Shown piece after piece: positions 24,823-33,578 of a DNA stretch of 64,000 bases. Made by a program: the position numbers and the translations under genes. The notes beneath the pieces are model-generated. The model was given only the letters and a program-made list of their open reading frames with translations. It was not told the DNA's origin and did not search any database. Every line of letters begins with the position of its first letter. The first letter of the stretch is position 1. The stretch is from the NCBI RefSeq assembly GCF_003967515.1, contig NZ_BIFQ01000001.1, positions 1,550,001-1,614,000 of the forward strand. Direction: 5' to 3'. This DNA comes from Dictyobacter aurantiacus. GTDB lineage: Bacteria > Chloroflexota > Ktedonobacteria > Ktedonobacterales > Ktedonobacteraceae.

Positions 24823-25719
24823 TTATTTTTCCAATGGCAGAACATAAATTATAATACCCTGGTGGATGGGAAATGGCAGAATGGGATCATGTGGCTGATG
24901 ATGGAAAGGCAGAGTGAACTGGAAATGCCAGTTGCCGTGAATTGTCATGCCATGTTGATAAGAAGGTCCACTGAGTTGAACTTCCTTCACATCCCAGGTA
25001 AAAGTCAGATTGTTCACTGCAGCAGGAACGCGAAATTTGACAACGTTGTTGTTACCAAGGGTATCGTTACCTTTGAGGTGATGTTCAATATCTCCGCCTA
25101 CGATATTGATGCAGGGGGCAGGTCCACTACCTTGCCAGGAGTCATCACAGACACCCAGACCCATTAGTGACTGACCGCCTGTTGGGTGTCCGTTTCTATC
25201 CACCGTGGGGAAACTCTTTACTTGCATATATGGATTTTTTGTTATTCCTATCGCGGTAGCATGCTGATAGCCTTTGGACAGTGTGGCAGGAAGCTGCACA
25301 TTATATTCTATGTAGATACGGCTCGGATCGACATAACCTTTTGTAACATTAATAGTTATTCCCTGCGACTGCTGACTCTGAGAAACGTCGGCAAAGGCGT
25401 ACACGACATTATTGTTTTCACCGAATAAGTGGAAGAACGGTCCAGCTGTTACAATTCCAAACGCAACTAACAGAAGAGCTGCGACCGCTGCCAGGATAGG
25501 CCATATGTGCCTGCGTCGGGTTGGTCGGAAACTTCTTGCTGCCAACAAACGTGGATGTGTTGCTGCTGATACTCTGCCCTCAAGAGCAGTCATGCGCTGC
25601 GCAACAGTTTGCCAATCCGCTTCAAGATCAATGGATTGGAGCGTGTGGGCAGTCAGGGTAACACGCAGCAAGTCTTCCTGGGAATCATCAACAGACGTCT
25701 GAGAGTTTGTTGTTTTCAT
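24823..25719 (-). CDS. Membrane anti-sigma factor-like protein
   Basis: A 298-aa single-pass membrane protein. The N-terminal cytoplasmic part (about 70 residues) is helical, and a membrane helix follows (IWPILAAVAALLLVAFGIV). The outer part is a beta-rich domain resembling DUF4179-type regions of sigma-regulating proteins (VTKGYVDPSRIYIEYNVQLP). Its ATG lies four bases after the stop codon of the ECF sigma gene, the usual order for a sigma factor followed by its anti-sigma factor. The anti-sigma role is inferred from this context. Confidence 0.75.
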   Translation of the reverse strand: MKTTNSQTSVDDSQEDLLRVTLTAHTLQSIDLEADWQTVAQRMTALEGRVSAATHPRLLAARSFRPTRRRHIWPILAAVAALLLVAFGIVTAGPFFHLFGENNNVVYAFADVSQSQQSQGITINVTKGYVDPSRIYIEYNVQLPATLSKGYQHATAIGITKNPYMQVKSFPTVDRNGHPTGGQSLMGLGVCDDSWQGSGPAPCINIVGGDIEHHLKGNDTLGNNNVVKFRVPAAVNNLTFTWDVKEVQLSGPSYQHGMTIHGNWHFQFTLPFHHQPHDPILPFPIHQGIIIYVLPLEK

Positions 25720-25723
25720 CGTA

Positions 25724-26353
25724 TTACTTAGCCTCCATAGCTTGCCTGCTTGTCATCAGGCGATCTTGACGGGAGAACTGGACTAGTTTCTGCAGTGAGG
25801 ATGTTTCTTGAGAAGTCGCACGTAAACGTTGGAGGGCTCGATGAATAAGCACACGAATGGTACCCTCGCGTTTACCTAATATGTCAGCGACTTCGCGCAG
25901 TGAGAGATCATCATAGTAGCGCAAGACAAGCGGAACGCGATAATGTGCAGGAAGCGCCTGCACGCATTGCCAGAGATGCTCCTGGCGTTCTGTTGAAATG
26001 GCGATCTCGTCTGGCAGCGGGATTCGGGTGCGCTGCCAGTCTTCGCTTAGCTCATTGGTTTCATCCAGCGGAACGTGTCGGTGCCGTTGACGAGCCTTGA
26101 TGGTATTGAGAATATGGCGCGTAGTAATGCGTTGAAACCAGAGCGGGAAAGCTGTAAGGTCACGTAATTGATTGCGATGTTCAAAAGAACGCAGGAATGC
26201 CTCCTGGGCACAATCCTTCGCCTCCTCCGGTGGCAGACCACTCAGGACCGCCAGCTGTACCAGACGTGGATAGTGCAGATTGAAAAGGGTCCTTACTGCT
26301 TGTTCATCACCCTGTTGCCATGCAGCTATGATTGCCACTTGACTTTCGGACAT
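25724..26353 (-). CDS. ECF-type RNA polymerase sigma factor
   Basis: A 209-aa sigma factor. Region 2 is visible in the first half (LFNLHYPRLVQLAVLSG, DCAQEAFLRSFEHRNQ, FPLWFQRITTRHILN) and region 4 in the second (LPAHYRVPLVLRYYDDLSLREVADILG in outline, then REGTIRVLIHRALQRLR). ATG 26353 has AAAGGA eight bases upstream and MSESQV is a natural start; a longer frame upstream is not used. It probably transcribes its own operon with the anti-sigma gene when the signal relieves inhibition. Confidence 0.92.
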   Translation of the reverse strand: MSESQVAIIAAWQQGDEQAVRTLFNLHYPRLVQLAVLSGLPPEEAKDCAQEAFLRSFEHRNQLRDLTAFPLWFQRITTRHILNTIKARQRHRHVPLDETNELSEDWQRTRIPLPDEIAISTERQEHLWQCVQALPAHYRVPLVLRYYDDLSLREVADILGKREGTIRVLIHRALQRLRATSQETSSLQKLVQFSRQDRLMTSRQAMEAK

Positions 26354-26673
26354 ATTTAGAGTCCTTTCTATCTTTCTATGATGAAGGACAACCACGAGAC
26401 GAGAAATGTTACAAAGATGGAAAAAGTCAAGAGGCGAACAAACAAGGAGCAACATAACTTCTAATACGAAACCGCTCGCAAAGACGCCATAGCAGGTTTC
26501 ACTTCAAGTTTGTTCAAAACATATTTATTATTGTCAAGTCTATTCAATACATTTATTATTAATATTTTTTAATAATAATGACAAATCACTTGCTTTATTG
26601 TGGAGTTTGAAGTATTATATAGAAACATTTAATTATATACAATGTTTTAAATTTACGTCTGGAGCATTTTAAC

Positions 26674-27516
26674 ATGCAAAATAATTCTGATCAGCCCAAC
26701 CAACCTTTTTCTCCTAATCAATATGGGCAGCCCAATCAGCCTTTTTCTCCTGATCAATATGGGCAGCAGGGCCAACCTTTTCCACCCACCCAGTATGGTC
26801 AGCCCGGACAATCTGGCCAGTTCAATCAGCAATATCCTTATAATCAGCAACCTCCTTATACGCCTGGAGGACAGCCTCCCTATACGCCCGGGATGCAGCC
26901 ACCTTATGGTCAGCCTCCGGTGCCACCAAAGAAGAAATCAAAACTTGGTCTCATCATCGGTATCGTCGTTGCCGCGCTTGTATTGTGTGGCATCATCGGA
27001 GCCTTAGCCACACGCACGAGTTCACCCTCCACGACCAGCACATCCAGTCCAACGACTCAGGCCAATACGTCGACCCCGACCGCTCAGGCCACCACGCCAT
27101 CAACGACCACCCAATCATCTGATCAGGGAAACCATAAGGTCGGCGAAACGGTCAAAGTCAACGACAACTGGACGGCCCAATTGCTGGACGTCAAAACCAC
27201 TCCCGGCAACGATATCATCAAGCCAAAACCCGGCAACGTGTTTGTCGTCGTCCATCTCAGCCTCAAAAATACCTCCAGCCAGACGCAGAATATGAGTAGC
27301 CTGCTCTGCTTCAAGCTCCAGGATAAAAATGGGCAGGCTTATAACGAGACCATCGATCCCGACGCGGGCACAACCCCCGACGGCAAGGTGTCAGCCAACT
27401 CACCTCTGGCCGGCTCTATCGTCTACGAAGTGCCCAGCTCGCAACACAATTTCACCCTGCAGTTCACGCCCGATATCACAAGTAACGACATGGCAAACTG
27501 GGACTTCTCGATCTAG
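26674..27516 (+). CDS. Membrane-anchored DUF4352-like protein with Q/P/Y-rich head
   Basis: A 280-aa protein. The first 90 residues are repeats of QPFSPNQYGQPN-like and PPYTPG-like text; a basic patch (PKKKSK) then precedes a membrane helix (LGLIIGIVVAALVLCGIIGALA). A Ser/Thr-rich linker leads to an extracellular immunoglobulin-like domain (VGETVKVNDNWTAQLLDVKT, NVFVVVHLSLKNTS) with the features of DUF4352. The Q/P/Y-rich head stays in the cytoplasm. Function unknown. The upstream region 26456-26673 is AT-rich and holds no gene. Confidence 0.82.
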   Translation: MQNNSDQPNQPFSPNQYGQPNQPFSPDQYGQQGQPFPPTQYGQPGQSGQFNQQYPYNQQPPYTPGGQPPYTPGMQPPYGQPPVPPKKKSKLGLIIGIVVAALVLCGIIGALATRTSSPSTTSTSSPTTQANTSTPTAQATTPSTTTQSSDQGNHKVGETVKVNDNWTAQLLDVKTTPGNDIIKPKPGNVFVVVHLSLKNTSSQTQNMSSLLCFKLQDKNGQAYNETIDPDAGTTPDGKVSANSPLAGSIVYEVPSSQHNFTLQFTPDITSNDMANWDFSI

Positions 27517-27551
27517 TCCATCAAAAGACACAACACTCTCTTACTACACCG

Positions 27552-27585
27552 CCCCGGCAGCGCGTATATATACGCGCTGCCGGGG
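27552..27585. terminator. Perfect palindrome terminator
   Basis: CCCCGGCAGCGCGTATA and its exact complement form a 34-base palindrome, followed by TCGTTTTATAG. It ends the DUF4352-like gene. Confidence 0.8.
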
Positions 27586-27702
27586 TCGTTTTATAGTTTG
27601 ATCTCAACTTTCCCCCATAACCATACGTAGAAGTAACAGAATGTAGCGTGTTTCAGCAGGTATAAACTGCTTCGCTATCATAAAGAAAAGAGAGGAATTT
27701 GT

Positions 27703-29550
27703 ATGACAGTTTCAAACAGAACCGAGTTAATCCCACGCCGTATATTATTTGGAAATCCGGTCAAGGCCAGTCCTCGCATCTCGCCCGACGGTACACGGCT
27801 GGCGTACCTGGCTCCGGTGAATGATGTGCTCAACGTGTGGGTTGGCGAGATCGGTAGCGAGGAGTCACATCCTGTCACCAATGATACGGAGCGGGGGATC
27901 CGGTTTTATTTCTGGGCCTTCGATAATAAACATATTCTCTACGTCCAGGATATGGGTGGCAATGAGAACTGGCGCCTGTACGCGACCAACCTGGAGACGC
28001 GCGAGACACGCGATCTGACACCATTTGAAGATGTGCAGGTACAGATCGTTGATCAAGATAAACACTTTCCCAACGAGATGCTGATCGCGATGAACAAAGA
28101 GAATCCCCAGGTCCACGATGTCTATCACCTGGATCTCTCCAGCGGCGAGCTGACGCTGGTAGCGAAGAATCCAGGCAATGTGGCGGGCTGGATCGTAGAT
28201 ACGCAGTTCAAGGTGCGCGGTGCCATGGCCGCCCGGCCCGATGGCGGCATTGATCTGTTGACGCGCAAAAGCGAGCAGGACGAGTGGCAACATATCCTGG
28301 GTTGGGACTCCGATGACGCGCTGACCAGCGGCGGTCTGTTCTTCAGCCAGGACGGCGAGTCGATCTATCTGCAGGATTCGCGCCAGGTCAATGCGGGCCG
28401 CCTGATTAAATTGAATCTGACCACCAACGAGCAGAGCGTGATCGCCGAAGATCCACAGTACGATGTCGGCGACGTGATAGTCAATCCGGACACCTATGAG
28501 ATCCAGGCCGTAGCCTTTAACAAGGATCGGACCGAGTGGCAGGTGCTGGATGAATCAATCCAGCTCGACTTCGATCGCATCCATGAGATTCACCAGGGTG
28601 ATTTCTCGATCGTCAGCCGCGATAACGCCGATGAAACCTGGATCGTGGCTTTTATCGCCGATAACGGTCCGGTTCCTTATTATGCCTATCACCGCAAGGA
28701 GCAAAGCGCGGACTTCCTATTCGTCAATATGCCCGATCTCGCCGAGTATACACTGGCACAGATGCAGCCGGTGACCTACCAGGCGCGTGACGGCCTGACC
28801 ATTCATGGCTACCTGACCCTGCCGGTCGGCGAGCAGCAGAGCAATCTGCCGATGGTTGTCAACGTCCATGGTGGACCCTGGGCGCGCGATAGCTGGGGCC
28901 TTAATCCCGAGGCGCAGTGGCTGGCCAACCGTGGCTACGCCTGCCTGCAGATCAATTATCGCGGCTCAACCGGCTACGGTAAAGAGCATCTGAATGCCGG
29001 AGATAGAGAGTGGGGCCGCAAGATGCACTACGACCTGGTTGATGGCGTCGAGTGGGCGGTCAAGCAAGGCATCGCCGATCCGAAAAAAGTCGCTATCTAC
29101 GGTGGTTCGTATGGTGGCTACGCCGCGCTGGTCGGGGCAACCTTCACCCCGGACCTGTTCGCCTGCGCCGTCGATATCGTGGGTCCCAGCAGCCTGATCA
29201 CGCTGATCCGCACCATCCCGCCCTACTGGTCAACGGCCCTGGCCACATTCCAGAAGCGCGTCGGCAACGTCGATAGCGAGGAGGAGTTCTTGAAGTCTCG
29301 CTCGCCGCTGTTCGCGGTCGACAACATCAAGATTCCTCTGCTGATCGCCCAGGGTGCCAACGATCCACGCGTCAAACAGGCCGAGGCCGAGCAGATCGTG
29401 GAGGCGATGAAGAGCAAGGGCATCAACTACGAATACATGCTCTTCCCCGATGAAGGTCATGGCTTCGCCAAACCCGAAAATCGTCTCAAATTCTACGCGG
29501 CCGCCGAAAAGTTCCTGGCCCAGCATCTGGGCGGACGCTACGAAGAGTAG
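27703..29550 (+). CDS. S9-family prolyl oligopeptidase-like peptidase
   Basis: A 615-aa serine peptidase. The N-terminal part (residues 1-350) is a beta-propeller with PD40-like blades (ASPRISPDGTRLAYLAP, FYFWAFDNKHILYVQD). The C-terminal alpha/beta hydrolase carries Ser469 in GGSYGGY, Asp554 in GANDPRV and His586 in DEGHGF. Members hydrolyse short peptides or acyl-peptides in the cytosol; no signal peptide is seen. The start has AGAGGA seven bases upstream. The gene appears to be alone in its transcript, with a hairpin just after the stop. Confidence 0.93.
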   Translation: MTVSNRTELIPRRILFGNPVKASPRISPDGTRLAYLAPVNDVLNVWVGEIGSEESHPVTNDTERGIRFYFWAFDNKHILYVQDMGGNENWRLYATNLETRETRDLTPFEDVQVQIVDQDKHFPNEMLIAMNKENPQVHDVYHLDLSSGELTLVAKNPGNVAGWIVDTQFKVRGAMAARPDGGIDLLTRKSEQDEWQHILGWDSDDALTSGGLFFSQDGESIYLQDSRQVNAGRLIKLNLTTNEQSVIAEDPQYDVGDVIVNPDTYEIQAVAFNKDRTEWQVLDESIQLDFDRIHEIHQGDFSIVSRDNADETWIVAFIADNGPVPYYAYHRKEQSADFLFVNMPDLAEYTLAQMQPVTYQARDGLTIHGYLTLPVGEQQSNLPMVVNVHGGPWARDSWGLNPEAQWLANRGYACLQINYRGSTGYGKEHLNAGDREWGRKMHYDLVDGVEWAVKQGIADPKKVAIYGGSYGGYAALVGATFTPDLFACAVDIVGPSSLITLIRTIPPYWSTALATFQKRVGNVDSEEEFLKSRSPLFAVDNIKIPLLIAQGANDPRVKQAEAEQIVEAMKSKGINYEYMLFPDEGHGFAKPENRLKFYAAAEKFLAQHLGGRYEE

Positions 29551-29563
29551 CTATGAAGCATTC

Positions 29564-29587
29564 TGACATAGAGGTACCGCTATGTCA
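29564..29587. terminator. Hairpin after the S9 peptidase gene
   Basis: TGACATAG-8 nt-CTATGTCA, 13 bases after the stop codon. The 3' side CTTCCTT is only weakly T-rich. Confidence 0.45.
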
Positions 29588-29591
29588 CTTC

Positions 29592-29651
29592 CTTAAGAGC
29601 CCATCCGTTAGAGAATGTGGAGCCCTGCATCTCTACGGATGTACTCTCAAG
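29592..29651 (+). promoter_or_regulatory. Structured leader of the PRPP synthetase gene
   Basis: A long hairpin: CATCCGT(T)AGAGA pairs with TCTCTACGGATG (29602-29641), and the outer bases CTTAAGAG/CTCTCAAG extend the stem with one mismatch. It ends 24 bases before the start codon. No known riboswitch class is recognised; it could be a second terminator or a translational control element. Confidence 0.4.
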
Positions 29652-29675
29652 GGTTCAAACAAGGAAAACTGAGTT

Positions 29676-30626
29676 ATGAATGACGACCCGATGTTGATAT
29701 TTGCAGGCAGTGGGAGTCCACGGCTGACAGCTCGCATCTGTGAATATTTACATCTCCCACAGGGCAAGAACGAAACTCTGCACTTCTCTGACGGCAACAC
29801 CTTTGTACGCGTCCTGGAGAATGTACGGGGACGGCGTGTCTACCTGGTGCAATCCACCATCTTTCCAACCAACGATATGTTCATGGAGCTGCTGTTCTGG
29901 ATCGATGCCTTCAAACGGGCAGGGGCCGACTCGGTCACGGTCATTATTCCTTATTTTAGCTATGGTAAAGGCGATAAAAAAGATGAGCCGCGCGTCTCTA
30001 TTCGTGGTCGCGTCTGCGCGGATGCCATTGAGGTGGCCGGGGCGGATCGCGTAGTCACCATGGACCTGCACGCGCCCCAGATTCAGGGCTTCTTCCATCG
30101 GCCGGTGGATAATCTCTATGCTCTGCCTGTGCTCTGTAATCGCATCAAGGCCATGAACCTGCCCAACCCGATCATCGTCTCGCCCGACGTCGGCTTCGCC
30201 AAACAGGCTCGGCGCTATGCCTCGCACCTGGGGACCCCGATCGCCATCGCCTACAAAGAGCGACTGGCCCATGACGAAAAGGCGGTCGTGATGGAGGTCA
30301 TCGGCGATGTACGCAACAAGACCGCCGTCGTAGTCGACGACTTCACCACCTCCGGCGGCACCCTGGTCAGTGTCGCCAACCTCTTACTGGAGCAAGGCGC
30401 GCGCGAGGTCTACGCCGCCGTCACCCACAGCGTCCTGACGGGGCGAGCCGTTGAGCAGATCGAAAACAGCCCCATCAAACGTCTCTTTATTACCGACACC
30501 GTCGAGAACCACCCGGTACCGTTTACCGCGAAAATCGAGGTCGTCTCTGTAGCGCCGCTTTTTGGTGAGGCCATTAAACGCATTCACAATCGGGAGAGTA
30601 TCAGTGAGATGTTCAAAGGCGTGTAA
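29676..30626 (+). CDS. prs: Ribose-phosphate pyrophosphokinase
   Basis: PRPP synthetase of 316 aa, the normal length. It makes 5-phosphoribosyl-1-pyrophosphate from ribose 5-phosphate and ATP for nucleotide, His, Trp and NAD synthesis. The flexible-loop and metal-binding signature VVTMDLHAPQIQGFFHRPVD is complete, and the PRPP-binding loop reads VVVDDFTTSGGTL. AAGGAAA lies upstream of the ATG. PRPP also feeds the pathways of the NAD and carbamoyl-phosphate genes elsewhere in the window, but no operon link exists. Confidence 0.96.
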   Translation: MNDDPMLIFAGSGSPRLTARICEYLHLPQGKNETLHFSDGNTFVRVLENVRGRRVYLVQSTIFPTNDMFMELLFWIDAFKRAGADSVTVIIPYFSYGKGDKKDEPRVSIRGRVCADAIEVAGADRVVTMDLHAPQIQGFFHRPVDNLYALPVLCNRIKAMNLPNPIIVSPDVGFAKQARRYASHLGTPIAIAYKERLAHDEKAVVMEVIGDVRNKTAVVVDDFTTSGGTLVSVANLLLEQGAREVYAAVTHSVLTGRAVEQIENSPIKRLFITDTVENHPVPFTAKIEVVSVAPLFGEAIKRIHNRESISEMFKGV

Positions 30627-30677
30627 GGTCTGATTCTGACCACGAGGGGGAATCTACCAGCCATCACGGCAAGCATC

Positions 30678-30706
30678 ATGACACAAGTGAATGGATGGTG
30701 TATAAT
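30678..30706 (+). promoter_or_regulatory. Promoter of the kinase-FHA gene
   Basis: ATGACA (30678) and TATAAT (30701-30706) with a 17-base spacer, 41 bases before the start codon. Confidence 0.6.
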
Positions 30707-30747
30707 GTAGCCGCTAACAGTAGCCTATTATTAGAGGAGTTCACACC

Positions 30748-31947
30748 ATGAATGGTGACATGATAGGTCGTGTCATCAAAGGTCGCTACAAGCTAATCGA
30801 TGAACGCGGTCGGGGCAGTTTTGCCACCGTCTATATTGTACGCGACCTCGGAGACAACCGGATCTACGCGCTCAAGGTCATGCATCTAGAGCTCTCGGGA
30901 GATGGCGAACTGCTAGCGCGTTTCCAGAGAGAGGCACATATTCTCTTGAATCTGAGCGATTCTCACATTGTGCAGATCTTTGACTACGGAAACGATAATA
31001 ACATGCACTATATCGTGATGGATTATATCGACGGTCAAAGCCTGAAGTACTACATGATTAATCAGGGTCCCATGGAGCCGATACGCGCCATCAACTATGC
31101 TCGTCAGATTACCGAGGGCCTGGACACGGCGTATAAACAGGGTGTGGTGCATCGAGATATAAAGCCACAGAACATACTTATTAATAGCAAGGATATTATA
31201 AAGATAACCGACTTCGGCCTGGCCCGCGGTCGGGACACTGTTACACTGACGCAGTCGAATGTATTTATGGGCACCGCCTACTATATTTCGCCTGAGCAGG
31301 CCGAAAGTGGGCGTTTAGCGGATACCCGCTCCGACCTTTATTCGGTGGCGACTGTGCTCTTCGAAATGTTGACGGGGCGTCCACCTTACGAGGGGGATAC
31401 CGCCGTAGATATCGTGATCAAACATATCAACGAGAAGGTGCCGTCGATCTGCCGCCTGCGCCCAGATCTGCCACTGGAGATGGACGCGTTTATGCAGCGG
31501 GCCCTGGCGAAATCGCCGGACGAGCGCTTTGCGACCCCTCAGGAATTTAATGCCGCCCTTGAGCGGCTCACCCAGCAATTGCCGCCGCCCAGGCCGGTAA
31601 GTCCGGGTGAGATCAACAAGGCACCCGCGCCGCCACCGGCAAAAGAGGCACGCATCGTCGTGATATCCAGTGGGCAGAGCATTCCATTAAAGGGGGATAA
31701 AATGGTCGTTGGTCGTCAGGACCCTACCCTGGGTATCTATCCAGAGATCAATCTGGCGGATAAAACGGTTGGGCGACGTCACGCATACCTGCGCAACCAG
31801 CAAGGGGTTTATACAGTCGAAGACCTCAATGCCCTGAATAAGACTCGTTTAAACGGAGTGACCTTGACACCACACGAGGAACGTACCCTTAAAGATGGTG
31901 ACATTCTACGCTTTGGGAGCGTCGAGGTACGTTTCGAATTGCGTTAA
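30748..31947 (+). CDS. Ser/Thr protein kinase with C-terminal FHA domain
   Basis: A 399-aa soluble kinase. The catalytic domain is complete: glycine loop GRGSFATVY, YALKVM lysine, catalytic HRDIKPQN with Asp137, DFG in ITDFGLA, and YISPEQ. The kinase domain covers residues 10-275. After a Pro-rich linker a FHA domain (about 300-395; MVVGRQDPTLGIYPEI, VGRRHAYLRN, NKTRLNG) would bind phosphothreonine, perhaps its own autophosphorylation sites. No membrane helix is seen, unlike many bacterial kinases of this class. It heads a cluster with another FHA protein and a second kinase. Confidence 0.94.
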   Translation: MNGDMIGRVIKGRYKLIDERGRGSFATVYIVRDLGDNRIYALKVMHLELSGDGELLARFQREAHILLNLSDSHIVQIFDYGNDNNMHYIVMDYIDGQSLKYYMINQGPMEPIRAINYARQITEGLDTAYKQGVVHRDIKPQNILINSKDIIKITDFGLARGRDTVTLTQSNVFMGTAYYISPEQAESGRLADTRSDLYSVATVLFEMLTGRPPYEGDTAVDIVIKHINEKVPSICRLRPDLPLEMDAFMQRALAKSPDERFATPQEFNAALERLTQQLPPPRPVSPGEINKAPAPPPAKEARIVVISSGQSIPLKGDKMVVGRQDPTLGIYPEINLADKTVGRRHAYLRNQQGVYTVEDLNALNKTRLNGVTLTPHEERTLKDGDILRFGSVEVRFELR

Positions 31948-32170
31948 TTAGAGGCTAATTATTCGATATTCTTACTCATTCGCTAATACGCAACATTGCG
32001 CTCGCCGTGGTGTGAATAGCACTGAGTCGCAGTTGTAGGGGTACCTGGGATGGTGCCCGATCCAGATCGGGTGGCGTGTCTCGTCTGTAGTCTGGTCAGG
32101 CTGAGGAGATCAGCCGGGCTACAAATGGCGAGCGTTCTCGCTGCCCCTACGCTTAGAGGGGTGAACTGTT

Positions 32171-33496
32171 ATGAGAGAGCCATATTTGACTATCTTTGCT
32201 GCTCTGGGCAGCCTTGTTCCAATGCCTGTTCTCATCGGAGCAATCATCGCCGTTGCCGTTATTCTGGCCCTTGGTGGCGTATTCTTGTGGCGCAGCAATA
32301 AGGGCAAAACAACGAAACCGCCGATCGGGTCCGCTGGGGCCAGCGATTGGCAGCGCCAGGGTCAGCCGGGCGCCTGGAATCAGAATCAGCCACAGGGGTC
32401 GTCCGCCTGGAATCAGCAGGGGGGGCAGGGACAGAATCCATGGGGCACATCCGGTGCTGGCGCCCAGCAGAATAGCTGGGGCGGCGCCGCCGGCGCGCCC
32501 GCTCAGCAGCAGCAACAGCAGGCCAATGCCAATCCATGGGGCGCCAGCCCGGCTCAGCCCGAGCAGAATCCATGGGGCGCGCCCAGTCCTTCACAGCCCG
32601 CCTGGGGCAACGCGCAGCAGCCGCAACCGCAATCACCGGCCCAGGGGGCCAATCCATGGGGCGCATCCCCGGCTCAACCCGAGCAGAATCCATGGGGCGC
32701 ATCCAATAATCCGGCGCAACCGGCTGCTAACCAGCCATGGGGTGCGGCAAGCCCTTCACAGCCAGGCTGGGGCAATCAGGGCAATCAGGGCAATCAAGCT
32801 CCCTGGAACGCACAGGGCGCCTCTGCTCCCGCTCAGGATCCCTGGGGAGCCGGCCAGCAGGGGCAAAGTGGTTCAGGCCAGCAGTGGGGAGCTCCGGCGG
32901 CCAACGCGGCCCCACAGCAGGCACAGACCGCCTATGGTGGAAATCCAAACGCGGGCTGGAATCAGCCGCAGCAGCAACCACAACAGCAGGCAGACCCATG
33001 GGGCGCGCCCAATCCCAAGCCACCTTCCGCGCCATTCGCGAATCCGTCTGCGGTCCCACCATGGCAGCAGCCCAACCAGGGCGGCTTCGGGCAGGATCCC
33101 AATGCCATGTATGGCGGCAGCGGCGCCGATAACGATAAGACCATGCTGCGCTCACAGGGTCCCCAGATGGGCGTTAATCCGCAGATGGGCGGGGGCGTCG
33201 GCTTTGTGCGCGTAGAAGAGGGGAAAGAACCCGGTCGCATTTATGAGATTCGCAAGGAATCATTGAGCATGGGTCGCAGCCGCGAAAGTGATATCTTCCT
33301 GGAAGACCTGGCTGTGTCGCGCCTGCATGCTTCACTTGTCAATATGGGCAATGGTAGCTACGCATTAAAGGATGAGGGTAGCGCCAACGGCACCAAGGTC
33401 AATGGGCAACTCGTCAATAAATTCCAGACGTACCCATTGCAGGAAGGGGACCGCATCCAGCTTGGGCAGACCGTCCTCGTGTTCGCCAAGAAATAA
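32171..33496 (+). CDS. Membrane-anchored FHA protein with NPWG-type repeats
   Basis: A 441-aa protein. One membrane helix lies near the N-terminus (VLIGAIIAVAVILALGGVFLW). It is followed by about 270 residues rich in Gln, Pro, Asn, Ala, Gly and Trp, with many NPWGA and related PWG units (QPEQNPWGAS is repeated). A canonical FHA domain closes the protein (about 345-441; LSMGRSRESDIFLEDLAVSR, SANGTKVNGQ). The FHA domain would dock phosphorylated partners, most simply the kinases encoded on either side. An ATG at 32222 is an alternative start. The 223-base gap upstream is GC-rich with hairpins but no gene. Confidence 0.88.
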   Translation: MREPYLTIFAALGSLVPMPVLIGAIIAVAVILALGGVFLWRSNKGKTTKPPIGSAGASDWQRQGQPGAWNQNQPQGSSAWNQQGGQGQNPWGTSGAGAQQNSWGGAAGAPAQQQQQQANANPWGASPAQPEQNPWGAPSPSQPAWGNAQQPQPQSPAQGANPWGASPAQPEQNPWGASNNPAQPAANQPWGAASPSQPGWGNQGNQGNQAPWNAQGASAPAQDPWGAGQQGQSGSGQQWGAPAANAAPQQAQTAYGGNPNAGWNQPQQQPQQQADPWGAPNPKPPSAPFANPSAVPPWQQPNQGGFGQDPNAMYGGSGADNDKTMLRSQGPQMGVNPQMGGGVGFVRVEEGKEPGRIYEIRKESLSMGRSRESDIFLEDLAVSRLHASLVNMGNGSYALKDEGSANGTKVNGQLVNKFQTYPLQEGDRIQLGQTVLVFAKK

Positions 33497-33578
33497 GCGG
33501 AAGCGCTTCTAACCTATGTCAATGTCTATACTATGCTCATACATTAACGCCATTTAGAGAGGGAAAGGGGCCACGCAG

